Positions 9,701 to 17,778 of a stretch of DNA of 64,000 bases are shown here, one piece after another; positions within the stretch are counted from its first letter, which is position 1; each line of letters begins with the position of its first letter. Origin of the DNA: CAZIOH01 sp964540815 (lineage in GTDB: Bacteria; Myxococcota_A; Polyangia; Fen-1088). The stretch covers positions 1 to 64,000 of the forward strand of contig CAZIOH010000004.1 in NCBI GenBank assembly GCA_964540815.1. Reading direction: 5' to 3'. Under the pieces are notes generated by a model. It was not told the origin of the DNA. It saw only the letters and a program-made list of their open reading frames with translations, and did not search any database. A program made the translations under genes and the position numbers.

Positions 9701-10635
9701 GGGGGTGGCCCCGGCGATCCGGGGTCGAGGGTCAGCCTCGAGAGGCGCTCGATCATCCAGGTGGCGGGCAGGGGACCTATCAGCGGCGGCAGAAGATCGC
9801 AGTCGAGGAGGCCGTCGTCGAGCATGGTGAGGAGGAGATCATCGATCGAATCGGCCAGCGCGGAGTCGTCGTCCTGGTCCTCGTCCTCATGCTTGTAGCT
9901 GTCGTCGGCGGGTCCGGAGGCTCGGGCCGCGGTCTCGTCCGCCACGGCGGCCATGACGTGCCGGCGGAGCACCGGCCAGTCGGTCCACCCGGCCGCGCCG
10001 TCGAGCACCGCCCGCACGACCTCGTCGATCGCGCTGCGCGCTTCCTCGAGGAATCCCTGGTCGCGGGCCGGGCCGAGCCACTGCACGGACTCCCCCGCGG
10101 CGATCACCGAAGGGCCAAGGCGCACCCGCGACGCGGCGCGAACCTGCGGTTGGGCGAGCAGGCTCCGGCCGAGCGCCCGGATGCCCGTCCACGACAGGTG
10201 ACCGTGGGCCCGCGGCGCCCCGGTGCGGACGGCCGTGTGGCGTCCGAGGCTGCCGATGCCCACCCCCGCCCAGAGGCCGTGCGGGGTCGGACGGAACGCC
10301 GCCCGGGCCGCATAGCGGGCCAGGGCGCGGGCCGCCGCGGACGGTGGCGCGCTCTGCGCAGGGGAATCCGGCTTCGCGCGCCCCTTGTGGGTCGGGGCCA
10401 CGCCGGCGACCCGACCGGTGAGCTTGCCTGGAGCCTCGAGCCCGGGGCCCCTGTTTTCACGGGTGAGCCCGGCCACGAGCGCGGGGCTGGCCAGCTCGAG
10501 GGCGCGCCGGCCGAGCGGATCCGCGAGCAGGCGGTCAGGTGTCCCGTGGCCCACCGGCAGGAGCGGGGCCCGGAACATGAACGTTCCCAGTGGCAAGTAG
10601 GTGACGTCGGCCACGTCAGGGACCGCGGTCTTCAT
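6718..10635 (-). CDS. LanB-type lantibiotic/thiopeptide dehydratase (full length, orphan)
   Basis: 1305-residue class I lantibiotic dehydratase. LanB enzymes glutamylate Ser/Thr of a precursor peptide with Glu-tRNA and then eliminate glutamate to give Dha/Dhb. The N-terminal glutamylation half starts with FMFRAPLLPVG and carries the family signature YAARAAFRPTPHGLWAG (Arg and Thr equivalent to the NisB catalytic residues). The SpaB-C-like elimination half, from about residue 930, has WFFQRYVDPPG, AHLRVRVHG (about 1000) and, near the C-terminus (about 1263), LLHVNAVRMLG, matching the conserved His-Asn-Arg site. It is longer than the usual ~1000 residues because of acidic, low-complexity insertions (for example an EDEDQDDD run and repeated GQEEG units). 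The ATG start overlaps the DUF72 stop by 20 nt with no clear Shine-Dalgarno, implying translational coupling. No LanC, transporter or obvious precursor gene is adjacent. Confidence 0.88.
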   Translation of the reverse strand: MKTAVPDVADVTYLPLGTFMFRAPLLPVGHGTPDRLLADPLGRRALELASPALVAGLTRENRGPGLEAPGKLTGRVAGVAPTHKGRAKPDSPAQSAPPSAAARALARYAARAAFRPTPHGLWAGVGIGSLGRHTAVRTGAPRAHGHLSWTGIRALGRSLLAQPQVRAASRVRLGPSVIAAGESVQWLGPARDQGFLEEARSAIDEVVRAVLDGAAGWTDWPVLRRHVMAAVADETAARASGPADDSYKHEDEDQDDDSALADSIDDLLLTMLDDGLLDCDLLPPLIGPLPATWMIERLSRLTLDPGSPGPPPLEPEIASEIAAALLEGPDSLVEQLAASSADAAAGRLAEAAARLAAWSSRWADATGWAHAGAAGPPRDADDARFDPTRIGGIEAVLRFDSPPCEVVAARSVIERAAGLAPLLFRLQEALTPPLLERVPGPALADALAAVTECFGEGALDLAELAGGMYGVTAGPARHPEGGQEEGQEEGRQEGGQDDDGSDRGIDDGLLGDSFSPRLGGAPPPALLTLLVNALVESRAAGGGPKTSEIRLSSASLDAALPEMRAPPTCELFLTPTGGPAGGRAAPGATAAGGAPDSTSPGAPADGDGWLLGLHAPAGASWGRFGHALRPEESARLFPPLVAAEREARPGEEAADVAFCPHPSLGDLCAHPSFRPHALALTHWPSEGGAGGAVRVSSVGTLELCADSAAPEPLALRRHDGGPLAPSAMHRVRSTTAPPGLWRLLAGWRLCRQHRPWAMSPGPLAALDRWPRVRLDGFVIAPASWRIPASLAQPRAPAAKRDPTSNVTRKAATDGDGTGEGFGEGFGEAAVQELALWRERDAVPRFVQLGREDELLPLDLASPHAHTELLGHDRVFEIWPPLGDTPDETGRRIELVVALVDRPNAEVRALVQREVDRVTATGPVLPPHRRGGLDDGAGWTTFKLFGVAEAQDGLLLDVVGRAVESAREARGREAGGGPEIDRWFFQRYVDPPGQRAHLRVRVHGRLRVPARARGPSTASAAAEAAATAASTFAARLELHLAEAGARARGAVVSLETSPYFPEAARYGGPEALPFVHALFEADSDFVLGCLAEEAGDDAGEADTELAGLLEAEQVTDIRVTRILALVTGLEALALGLGFDLESRRALAARRRQALLRAFFAPRDGEPATTARAGWPKAFRTLKPALRARLPSVALAFATATRSPASRPAPPRRAGSSSSSKVQPADAAAPPPSRGLLAYARAIARLGGHDATIARTAVDRILPALLHVNAVRMLGADRVGELQAYTFWERTLESLARHPATPAAKRR

Positions 10636-11491
10636 CCCGCGGCGCTGCCACCGACGCGGGTGGTTCCCCGGGCGGAGCCGGCAACCCGGTCGCCGACTCC
10701 GTTGCCGGCGTCGATGCCGGCTCGGCGGCCAGCTTGGCAGCCAGCTTGGCAGCCAGCTTGGCAGCCAGGACCGGCCCTCGGCCGGCCTCCTCGTGCTTGA
10801 AGTAGATGTAGGCCGAATCCCAGCGCGCAAAGCCTGTTGCCACGCCGGCTTTCGGGTCGGTCGGCTCCTTTGGCCCCGGCTGCGGTTGGGGGCGTAGGCG
10901 CCCGGCCCACAGGGCAACCGCCGCGTCGTCGTAGTCCATGCGGCGCAGCCGGAGGTAGCCCCAGCGGGTGGTCGCCACCAGCGGTGTGGCCAGGTCCTCC
11001 GAGTCCGCGATGCAGAGGGCCACCTCGTGCTCCGCCAGCGCCTGGTAGACGGCATCGTCGAACCAGGAGGCGTGGCGAAATTCGAAGGCGACCCGCGTCC
11101 CGCGCGGGATGAGTGCCAGAAAATCAGCCAGGCGGGGAAGATCCTTGCGCAGGAACGGCGGCAGCTGGAACAGCACCGGGCCCAGCTTCTCGCCGAGCGC
11201 GGTCAATGCCCGGAACAGGTACTCGGTGCTGTCGGCCGACCCCGACAGCTTTTGCCGGTGGGTGATCTGCTGGGAGGCCTTCGGCGCGAACAGGAACCCG
11301 GGCGGGGTCCCGTCGGCCCAGCCGCGCAGGAGCTCGGGCTTCGGCATTCGATAGAAGGTGTTGTTGAGCTCCACGGTGCGCAGGCGCTGGGCGTAGAAAT
11401 CCAGCATCTTCTTGGCCGGAAACTTCTCGGGGTAGAAGGAGCCCCGCCACTCCGGGTAGCTGAATCCGCTGGTCCCAATCCAGTAATCCAC
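10616..11491 (-). CDS. DUF72 (YecE-like) TIM-barrel protein
   Basis: 291-residue DUF72 protein. The family's opening motif is at the chosen GTG start (VDYWIGTSGFSYPEWRGSFY); the frame is open further upstream but that stretch is not family-like. Further landmarks: VELNNTFYRMP, FLFAPKASQQITH, LGPVLFQLPP, VAFEFRHASWF and YLRLRRMDYDD. DUF72 proteins adopt a TIM-barrel fold and their biochemical role is not established. The last 50 residues are a non-homologous Ala/Pro/Lys tail containing three exact 12-bp repeats. The 3' end overlaps the dehydratase start by 20 nt, so the two are almost certainly one operon. The gene is divergent from the diguanylate cyclase gene. Confidence 0.88.
   Translation of the reverse strand: MDYWIGTSGFSYPEWRGSFYPEKFPAKKMLDFYAQRLRTVELNNTFYRMPKPELLRGWADGTPPGFLFAPKASQQITHRQKLSGSADSTEYLFRALTALGEKLGPVLFQLPPFLRKDLPRLADFLALIPRGTRVAFEFRHASWFDDAVYQALAEHEVALCIADSEDLATPLVATTRWGYLRLRRMDYDDAAVALWAGRLRPQPQPGPKEPTDPKAGVATGFARWDSAYIYFKHEEAGRGPVLAAKLAAKLAAKLAAEPASTPATESATGLPAPPGEPPASVAAPRDEDRGP
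10729..10764. repeat. 12-bp tandem repeat (3 copies) in the DUF72 C-terminus
   Basis: Three perfect copies of CCAGCTTGGCAG, followed by a 5-bp partial copy. On the minus strand they encode repeated Leu-Ala-Ala-Lys, a potentially amphipathic helical repeat. The unit is a multiple of three, so copy-number change keeps frame. Confidence 0.9.
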
Positions 11492-11622
11492 CGCCGGATT
11501 CTTGGCACGGAAGCGGGAGCGGTACAAACGGACCCGAGCGGACCCGGGTCCCCCAAAAGACTTCTCCCAAGTCCCGCGCCGTCGAGATATGATCGTTGCC
11601 GGGCAAGGAGTCCGCGCGGCGC

Positions 11623-12558
11623 ATGAAATCTCCCGACGATACCCACACCGACAGCGCAACCCCGATCTTCAGCCAGAAGACCAAGCGAGATCGGCCCTAC
11701 CTCATCGTGCTGGCGGGCAGCGCCATGGGCGTCATGCACCTCATCGACCGTGACGCCACGGTCATCGGGCGCGGGGAGAAGGCCGATCTGCGGCTCATCG
11801 ACGACGGGATCTCCCGGGCCCACACCCGGATCGTGCGCCGCGGTCCGGATCTGTTCGTCGAGGATCTCGGGTCCACCAACGGAACGTTCTGCAACGGCAT
11901 CCGCATCTCGAGCCAGAAGCTGGACGAGGGGGACAAGCTGATGATCGGGGCCAGCACGATCCTCAAGTTCACCTTCCACGATCAGATCGACGAGGTGTTT
12001 CAGCAGCAGCTCACCGAGTCGGCGCTGCGCGATCCGCTCACCAAGATCTACAACAAGAAGTTCTTCCTGGACCGCATCCAGAACGAGTTCTCGTACGCCG
12101 AGCGGCACCGCCATCCGCTCACGCTGCTGTTCCTCGACATCGACCGGTTCAAGTCCATCAACGACAACTTCGGACACCCGGCGGGGGATCACGTGCTGCA
12201 GCAGCTGGCCCGGCTGATGGAGCGCTCGCTGCGCAACGAGGACGTGCTCGCCCGCTACGGCGGGGAGGAGTTCGCGGTGATCTGCCGCGGCCTCGATCTG
12301 CCCCAGGGCGAGATCCTGGCGGAACGAATCCGCAAGGCGGTGGAGACCGCCGTCTTCGAGGTGGGGCAGCACAAGATCCCGGTCACCGTGAGCATCGGCC
12401 TGGCCAAGGTCCCCGATGCCCGGGTGCGAAGCGCCGCGGATCTGATCGTGGCGGCCGACGAGATCATGTACCAGGCCAAGCGGAGCGGCCGCAATCGTGT
12501 CTGCGTGCGCCTCGCCCGCGAAGACGAAGAGCGAACCGAGGTCATCGAGCACAACTGA
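11623..12558 (+). CDS. FHA-GGDEF diguanylate cyclase
   Basis: 311-residue cytoplasmic protein that should make c-di-GMP from two GTP. An N-terminal FHA domain (about 25-110) has VIGRGEKADL, the SRAH core and STNGTF, the phosphothreonine-binding residues. A GGDEF domain (about 140-300) has the active-site loop ARYGGEEFAV near residue 213, so it should be catalytic. RNED sits five residues before that loop, matching the RxxD inhibitory I-site, which predicts product feedback. The ATG start has AAGGAG 12 nt upstream, slightly far; a TTG at 11596 is the alternative. A good -10 box (TATGAT, 11588-11593) lies upstream. FHA plus GGDEF suggests control by a Thr-phosphorylated partner. A Ser/Thr kinase is encoded 8 kb away, but a link is only inference. 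Confidence 0.92.
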   Translation: MKSPDDTHTDSATPIFSQKTKRDRPYLIVLAGSAMGVMHLIDRDATVIGRGEKADLRLIDDGISRAHTRIVRRGPDLFVEDLGSTNGTFCNGIRISSQKLDEGDKLMIGASTILKFTFHDQIDEVFQQQLTESALRDPLTKIYNKKFFLDRIQNEFSYAERHRHPLTLLFLDIDRFKSINDNFGHPAGDHVLQQLARLMERSLRNEDVLARYGGEEFAVICRGLDLPQGEILAERIRKAVETAVFEVGQHKIPVTVSIGLAKVPDARVRSAADLIVAADEIMYQAKRSGRNRVCVRLAREDEERTEVIEHN

Positions 12559-12561
12559 GGA

Positions 12562-12578
12562 ACGCGCCGTAGGCGCGT
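12562..12578. terminator. Hairpin shared by convergent genes
   Basis: A 7-bp perfect stem (ACGCGCC / GGCGCGT) with a 3-nt loop occupies nearly all of the 23-bp gap between the diguanylate cyclase stop and the convergent propeller lipoprotein stop. There is no T-run. Position and symmetry suggest a bidirectional terminator. Confidence 0.5.
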
Positions 12579-12581
12579 CCG

Positions 12582-14276
12582 TCAGTGCGGGGACCAGGAG
12601 CAGAGGTGGCCGTCGCCGCCGACGATGATGCGGCCCTTGACCGCGATGGGCGAGGTCCACTCGCGCACGTTGGTGCATGCGTCGCCGTCCGGTCCTCCGT
12701 TGAAGATCACCAGGCCCGACTCGCCGTCCACGCCGACGAGCTTGCTGTTGCTCATGAACCACACGACGGGCTCGCTTCGTCCGTCGGTGGTGGTGGCGAT
12801 GGGGGCCGGGGGGCCGGCGAGGCCGGTGCGCGAGGTCGGGTTGGAGCTGACCAGGGCGGCGCACCACAGGGTGCGCGGCGCGACCGGCGCTCCGGGCGAG
12901 AGCAAGACCGACATCACCACCTCCCCGTTCGGCATGCCGGAAGGGCAGAGGGCCCCGCTGTCGGTGGAGAAGATCACGTGGGTTCCCGCGGCGGTGGTGT
13001 ACGCGGCGGGAACGGTGTGAATCGCCATGTCGCCCTGCGCGACCATGAAGTCGGCGACCTGTCCGCCGAGCCCGCCGAGGTTCTGGCTGTCGAGCAGGTA
13101 CATGTGCCCATCCTTCGACAGCGCGACCACCAGCTTCGACGGGGTGGCCCCCGGGACCTCGACGTAAAGGGGGTTGATCGCCCCGAAGTCGGCATCCTTG
13201 GCGTCCATCGCGCTCCAGGTGGTCGGGGAGAAGAGGTTCTTGTTCGAGCGATCGAGCGTCGCCATGCCCGTGATTCGGATGACCTCCTCGCTGTCGACCC
13301 GCGTGGCGTCCTGGTTGCCGGGCGTGTGGTTGCCGGTGGTGGCGAACACGCCGGTGCCGTCCGAGGCCATGCCCCCGGCGGCCCAGATGCCCTCTCCCTG
13401 ACCGCCCGAGGCCCAGGCGCCGCGCTTCGACGGGTTGCTCGTGTCGATCGCCACCACCCACCCGTGATACCCGCCGCAGTCTCCATTGTGCCCGCCATAG
13501 GCGACATAGAGGATGCCGCCCACCAGCGACAGGGCGCTGCGCTGGTTCTGCGGGGGCGGGCTGAACGCCATCGACGGAGCAGCCGACCCTGGCGTCGCGG
13601 CCGCCCCCGCCATGGGGGCCGAGATCTGCGACACGTCGACCGGCCAGCCGCCCCGTTCCCCGCCATCGTCGACCGACAGGGCGTGTACCTCGTGGCGCGC
13701 GATGGAGGCCGTCCCGATCGCGCCTGCCACGTAGATCGTCCGGGAGGTGGCGTCGATGACCGGCGTGCTGATGATGCCGATCGGCGCGATGCTCCCACAC
13801 CCGGCTCCGGTCGCGGTCGGCGCGCTCCCGATGTTCTTGGTCCACACCACCGCGCCGGTGGAGGCGTCGAGCGCGAACACGTCGTTGCCGGTGGTGGCGA
13901 CGAAGAACACGCCGCGGCCGGCCGGACCCTTCTCGAGGTAGAGCGGGGACGCCCACATGTTTCCCCGGAAGGTCGCCACGAAGCCGGCATCCCTGGCCAT
14001 CCGCGCGGCGGCCGACCGGGTCAAGGCGGGCTGAACGAAGTGCCCGTCGCGCGACGGGTGGTTGTTCCGCTCGAGGACCGAATCCGCGGCGGTGCCCGGC
14101 GTGGTGGGAACGCCCATGGCACCCCCGCCAGCGTCCCCACCGCTCGGCGCCGCGGCCTTGCTCGAGCAACCAGGCCCGAGCGAGCCGATCAGGCAAGTCA
14201 GGCAAAGAAACCGTCCCGAAAGCGAGCGCCATGTCCGGCCGCTCGCGAAGCTCCTCGTCACCCCGGGCCTTCTCAC
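12582..14276 (-). CDS. PQQ-type beta-propeller lipoprotein
   Basis: 564-residue exported lipoprotein. The GTG start at 14276 has a GGGAGAG directly upstream, inside the 3' end of the OsmC gene. The signal peptide ends in a Cys after LGPG (near residue 37), followed by an Ala/Gly-rich linker. The remainder is a quinoprotein-like propeller: blades contain 'DVFALDASTGAVVWTKN', 'IISTPVIDATSRTIYV', 'HMYLLDSQNLGG' and 'TSPIAVKGRIIVGGDG'. Such propellers serve as PQQ dehydrogenases or as scaffolds like BamB. No dehydrogenase active-site Asp-Cys-Cys motif is evident, so a binding or scaffold role is more likely. It is 9 nt downstream of the OsmC gene and probably co-transcribed. Confidence 0.85.
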   Translation of the reverse strand: MRRPGVTRSFASGRTWRSLSGRFLCLTCLIGSLGPGCSSKAAAPSGGDAGGGAMGVPTTPGTAADSVLERNNHPSRDGHFVQPALTRSAAARMARDAGFVATFRGNMWASPLYLEKGPAGRGVFFVATTGNDVFALDASTGAVVWTKNIGSAPTATGAGCGSIAPIGIISTPVIDATSRTIYVAGAIGTASIARHEVHALSVDDGGERGGWPVDVSQISAPMAGAAATPGSAAPSMAFSPPPQNQRSALSLVGGILYVAYGGHNGDCGGYHGWVVAIDTSNPSKRGAWASGGQGEGIWAAGGMASDGTGVFATTGNHTPGNQDATRVDSEEVIRITGMATLDRSNKNLFSPTTWSAMDAKDADFGAINPLYVEVPGATPSKLVVALSKDGHMYLLDSQNLGGLGGQVADFMVAQGDMAIHTVPAAYTTAAGTHVIFSTDSGALCPSGMPNGEVVMSVLLSPGAPVAPRTLWCAALVSSNPTSRTGLAGPPAPIATTTDGRSEPVVWFMSNSKLVGVDGESGLVIFNGGPDGDACTNVREWTSPIAVKGRIIVGGDGHLCSWSPH

Positions 14277-14285
14277 GCCTCTCCC

Positions 14286-14759
14286 TCAGCCCGTCGGGCC
14301 GGGATCGTTCACCACCACCTCGGTCTTGACCGACTGGGCGATGAAGCACTGTTCATGCGCATCGTGGTGGAGCTTGGCCAGGGCCTCGGTCGAGGGTCGC
14401 TTGTCCCCGCCATAGGTGATGCGCGGGTTCAAGGTCACCACCTTCACGAAGGGCACCCCGCGCTCGTTCTTGGCCATGTCACCCACCGCCGCATCCTCGT
14501 AGCGCTCGATCGCGAAGCCCGCGCGGCGGGCGACGTGCAGGAAGGTCAGCATGTGGCAGCTCGACAGGGCCGCGACGAACGCCTCTTCCGGATCGACGCC
14601 CGCCGGGTCCGAGAGCGGCGCCGGGACCACCGAGGGCGAAGACGAAGCGGGCACCGTCAGCCCGCCGTCGAACGACCAGGTGTGCGCCCGCGCATACCGG
14701 CCCCCGAGAAAGTCGCTGCCGCCGTTGGCCCAGCGGATGGTGGCGTGATGTTGGGACAT
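14286..14759 (-). CDS. OsmC/Ohr-family peroxiredoxin-like protein
   Basis: 157-residue OsmC-family protein, a family that reduces organic hydroperoxides with two reactive cysteines. Both are visible: Cys in AALSSCHMLTFLHVAR, near residue 68, and Cys in HEQCFIAQSV, near residue 138. The N-terminal ATIRW and AHTWSFDGG strands fit the family, as does full length. It looks closer to the general OsmC/YhfA group than to Ohr. It is the first gene of a likely two-gene unit with the propeller lipoprotein. Confidence 0.9.
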   Translation of the reverse strand: MSQHHATIRWANGGSDFLGGRYARAHTWSFDGGLTVPASSSPSVVPAPLSDPAGVDPEEAFVAALSSCHMLTFLHVARRAGFAIERYEDAAVGDMAKNERGVPFVKVVTLNPRITYGGDKRPSTEALAKLHHDAHEQCFIAQSVKTEVVVNDPGPTG

Positions 14760-15023
14760 GCCCCGACCATACCTCGCTCGGGCGGTCCGCGTCGAAATCC
14801 CCGACGGTCGCGCGTGACGCCGGCGCAGGGTGGCCCGGCGCGTGAGAATCGGATCACTGACGCCGGCACGGTTAGGGGGAGGCGAAGATGCCCACGTTAA
14901 GGTTTTTCGAAGATCTTCCGGCCGGATGGGCGTGTCGTGCCCCGTTCCGCGCTCGCGGCCTTTCCCGTATCCTGGCAGCCCCGTCCAAGAACCCGTCAGA
15001 CCCCCCGCCGTCGTAGGAGTCCC

Positions 15024-16481
15024 ATGCGAAACCGAACCACTGTCCCCGCTGGTCGAGCATCTTCCACCGTGCCACGTGGCTCCCGTCCACTCGGAGTGAT
15101 GATGGCAGGGGCGCTGGGGATGGGGATGGTGATGCTGGCGGCGTGTTCCTCAGGATCCTCGTCGCCCGGGATGACCACGGGTTCGGGGGGCACCTCGGGC
15201 GGGACAGGCGGCGCCTCGACCTCGGGTGGTGCCTCGGGCGGCGCGGGCGCGCCGAGCGGGACGGGCGGCGTCCCCAGTTCGGGAAGTGGTGGGACGACGG
15301 TCCCCGCCGCCAGCGGCGGAGCTCCGCAGACCGGCTCGGGCGGCGCGGCACCCACCGCCAGCGGTGGGGTGACCGGGAACGGTTCGGGCGGCGGTCCCGG
15401 GGGTCCCGGGGGGACCGGAACGGGTGGCCATGACACCGCGCCTGGAACCGGAGGCTCGACGACGCCCCCACCTCCAGGCTCGAACACCCTGGCCTTCGTC
15501 GGTCCCATCGTGCTCTCGGGCGTCCGCGCGGTCACGACTCCGCCCGTCACCCAGATGGTGAAGCTCTCCAACGGTGGCACTTCCCCCGCCATGGTCAGCG
15601 CCATCGCCCTCGGCGGTGCCGATGCGGCCGCCTTCAAGCTGAGCGGGATGCCGACCTTCCCGGCCACCCTGGCGCCGGGTGCCAGCCTGAGCTTCACCCT
15701 CGAGGCCATGACCACGGGGAGCGCGCTGCCGGCGGCCCCGCCGCAGGACAGCGGCGCGACGCTGCTCACCGCCACCCTGACCGCCACGGCGGGCGCGACG
15801 ACTGCCACGGCCACCGCTTACGGCGTGATCCTCACCAGCGCGACCCACGAGTGCACCCTCGGGCAGATCCTGACGTCCCTCGGGTACAAGTTGAACGTCG
15901 GGATGGCGCAGAACAATGCCAATCCCAACAAAGCCGCCGGGAGCATGGCTTCGACCTTGCCGAAGGTGGAGGCGGGCACCGACGAGATCGCGGCTCCTCT
16001 GTTCGTGAAGGATGGCGCCGCATCACCGACCCTCGTCGCGGTCGCGCGCTACTCGCCGGAGGGCACCATGCCCTACGGGTGGTATCCGAAGGGCACGCCC
16101 ACCATGCACAACATGGTGGCGTCGATGGCTTCGATGCCGAGCGCCCAGACCTCGAACGCGGCGCGAATGGTCCTGCCGCCACTCACGGGCTCCACGACCT
16201 TCGACCCCGGCACCGCGACCTTCGGCATCTGGGTCTTCTCCGACCAGGTGACCGACAAGATGGATCCCGTGCCGTCGCCCAACCCCGCCAACGGGGACTA
16301 CGACTACTCTGAGGACACGGCGAACACTCCGGCCAACGCCCACCGGACCAAGGTCTACCCGCTGAAGGATGCGACCGGCACCGCGGTTCCCGGGAGCTAC
16401 CTCCTGGCCGTGGAGGAGGCCGGCAACGGCGACTACCAGGACTACGTGTTCGTGCTCTCGAACGTCAAACCGGCGCCATGA
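15024..16481 (+). CDS. Gly/Ser-linker lipoprotein with ASH-like domain
   Basis: 485-residue surface lipoprotein. The ATG has AGGAG 4 nt upstream. The signal peptide ends in a textbook lipobox (LAAC, near residue 40). Next comes about 120 residues of Gly/Ser/Thr linker, and then a beta-sandwich of the choice-of-anchor D / ASH type (about 165-280, with QMVKLSNGGTSPAMVSAIAL and LAPGASLSFTLEA). The C-terminal domain ends in GNGDYQDYVFVLSNVKP, a terminus I associate with secreted carbohydrate-binding modules. Codon use matches its neighbours. The exact function is unknown; an extracellular adhesin or glycan-binding role is inferred. Confidence 0.75.
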   Translation: MRNRTTVPAGRASSTVPRGSRPLGVMMAGALGMGMVMLAACSSGSSSPGMTTGSGGTSGGTGGASTSGGASGGAGAPSGTGGVPSSGSGGTTVPAASGGAPQTGSGGAAPTASGGVTGNGSGGGPGGPGGTGTGGHDTAPGTGGSTTPPPPGSNTLAFVGPIVLSGVRAVTTPPVTQMVKLSNGGTSPAMVSAIALGGADAAAFKLSGMPTFPATLAPGASLSFTLEAMTTGSALPAAPPQDSGATLLTATLTATAGATTATATAYGVILTSATHECTLGQILTSLGYKLNVGMAQNNANPNKAAGSMASTLPKVEAGTDEIAAPLFVKDGAASPTLVAVARYSPEGTMPYGWYPKGTPTMHNMVASMASMPSAQTSNAARMVLPPLTGSTTFDPGTATFGIWVFSDQVTDKMDPVPSPNPANGDYDYSEDTANTPANAHRTKVYPLKDATGTAVPGSYLLAVEEAGNGDYQDYVFVLSNVKPAP

Positions 16482-16624
16482 GCTGAGGGCGCTCACCGTC
16501 CGCGTCCGTCGTGGAAAAGCCCCCTTGGCGCAACGCTGACACTCCGGGATGACACCCCTGACCTTGGTCATGATAGAAAGCCGACCTGGCGGCGTTCGAC
16601 GACCAGAGGGAAAAAGGGCAAGCC

Positions 16625-17737
16625 ATGGGGGTCCGCGTCTTGGTTTTTGCACTCGGCATTCTTTGCGCGGCGCGGGGTGTCCGCGCCGGGGATGCGGACG
16701 ATCTGATTCGCCAGGGGGTCGAACGTCGGCGACAGGGCGATGACGTGGGTGCCTTGGGCCTCTTCGAGCGGGCCTACGAGACGGCTCACAGCCCCCGAGC
16801 CCTGGCTCAGATGGGCTTGGCCGAACAATCGCTCGGAAAATGGGTGGTGGCGTCCGAGCATCTGAAGCAGGCCCTGGCGGCCGAGGGTGATCCGTGGATC
16901 ATCAAGAATCGCTCCGTCCTGGACGAAGCGGCGACGCGCGTGGGTGGCCACGTGGGCTGGCTGGAGATCTTCGGCGGAACCCCCGGCGCGGAGGTTCGGT
17001 TGGACGGGACGCCGCGCGGGACCTTGCCCCTTCCGGGTCCGATCACCACGACCACGGGGACCCTGGCCATCGACCTCGTGATGGTGGGGCATGTGCCTCT
17101 CCGACGAACCACGAGCGTGAGACCAGGAGAAAAGACCCGCGAGGCCTTCGACGCCTTGGCGGTCGAGTCGAGCGGGACGCCCGTGCCGGGAGATGGCGGT
17201 GGGCGCGTGAACCCGACCCAGCCGACGAGAGTCGCCGACATCGCCCGGGTAGCGGCCCCCTTGCCTTCGGTCTCCGCTGCGACCCCGGATCCCCCCGAAG
17301 AGCAGAGCAAAGACCAGAGCAAAGACCAGAGTGCTTCGCAGGATCCGGGGGCTGTCACCGATACCGCGACCGCGGCGGCTCATGGTTCTTCCGCAAGGCT
17401 GGCGCTGGTGGCTGGAACCGGTGCCCTGGCCGCCGGCGCGCTGATCTTCGGCGTGGTCGAGCACGTGAGCTGGCAAGACAAGGTGACGTCGTTCGACGAC
17501 ATGGCGACCTGCGATCCGGATGCCAATGGCTACGGCAGCATGGGTTGCGCAGGCCTCCATCAGGACGCGCTGCACGCGAGAAACCTGGCGTTCGTGGGCT
17601 ACGGCCTCGCGGCGATCCTGGCGGCCACCTCCGCCATCCTCTTCTTCTCGTGGGACCCTGACGAGCCGGCTCAACCGCGCGTGGCGTGCGCGGGGAGTCC
17701 CGCCTTGCGTGGGTTGGACTGCGCGTTTCGCTTCTGA
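16625..17737 (+). CDS. TPR / PEGA protein with two C-terminal TM segments
   Basis: 370-residue exported protein. A signal peptide (VLVFALGILCAARGVRA) is followed by TPR-like helices (about 25-100: 'GALGLFERAYETAHSPRALAQMGLAEQSLGKW') and a PEGA domain (about 118-180: 'GWLEIFGGTPGAEVRLDGTPRGTLPLPG'), usually associated with the cell surface. An Asp/Gln/Lys/Ser repeat linker leads to two hydrophobic segments (about 257-279 and 320-342) separated by a loop with cysteines. The same overall plan (helical repeats, linker, TM, loop, TM) recurs in the protein at 21623. TPR-PEGA proteins are frequent partners of myxobacterial Ser/Thr kinases, but the target is unknown. Confidence 0.75.
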   Translation: MGVRVLVFALGILCAARGVRAGDADDLIRQGVERRRQGDDVGALGLFERAYETAHSPRALAQMGLAEQSLGKWVVASEHLKQALAAEGDPWIIKNRSVLDEAATRVGGHVGWLEIFGGTPGAEVRLDGTPRGTLPLPGPITTTTGTLAIDLVMVGHVPLRRTTSVRPGEKTREAFDALAVESSGTPVPGDGGGRVNPTQPTRVADIARVAAPLPSVSAATPDPPEEQSKDQSKDQSASQDPGAVTDTATAAAHGSSARLALVAGTGALAAGALIFGVVEHVSWQDKVTSFDDMATCDPDANGYGSMGCAGLHQDALHARNLAFVGYGLAAILAATSAILFFSWDPDEPAQPRVACAGSPALRGLDCAFRF

Positions 17738-17778
17738 ACCATTTCACCGGACAGGCCCGCGGGAGAGAAGGAATGTCG

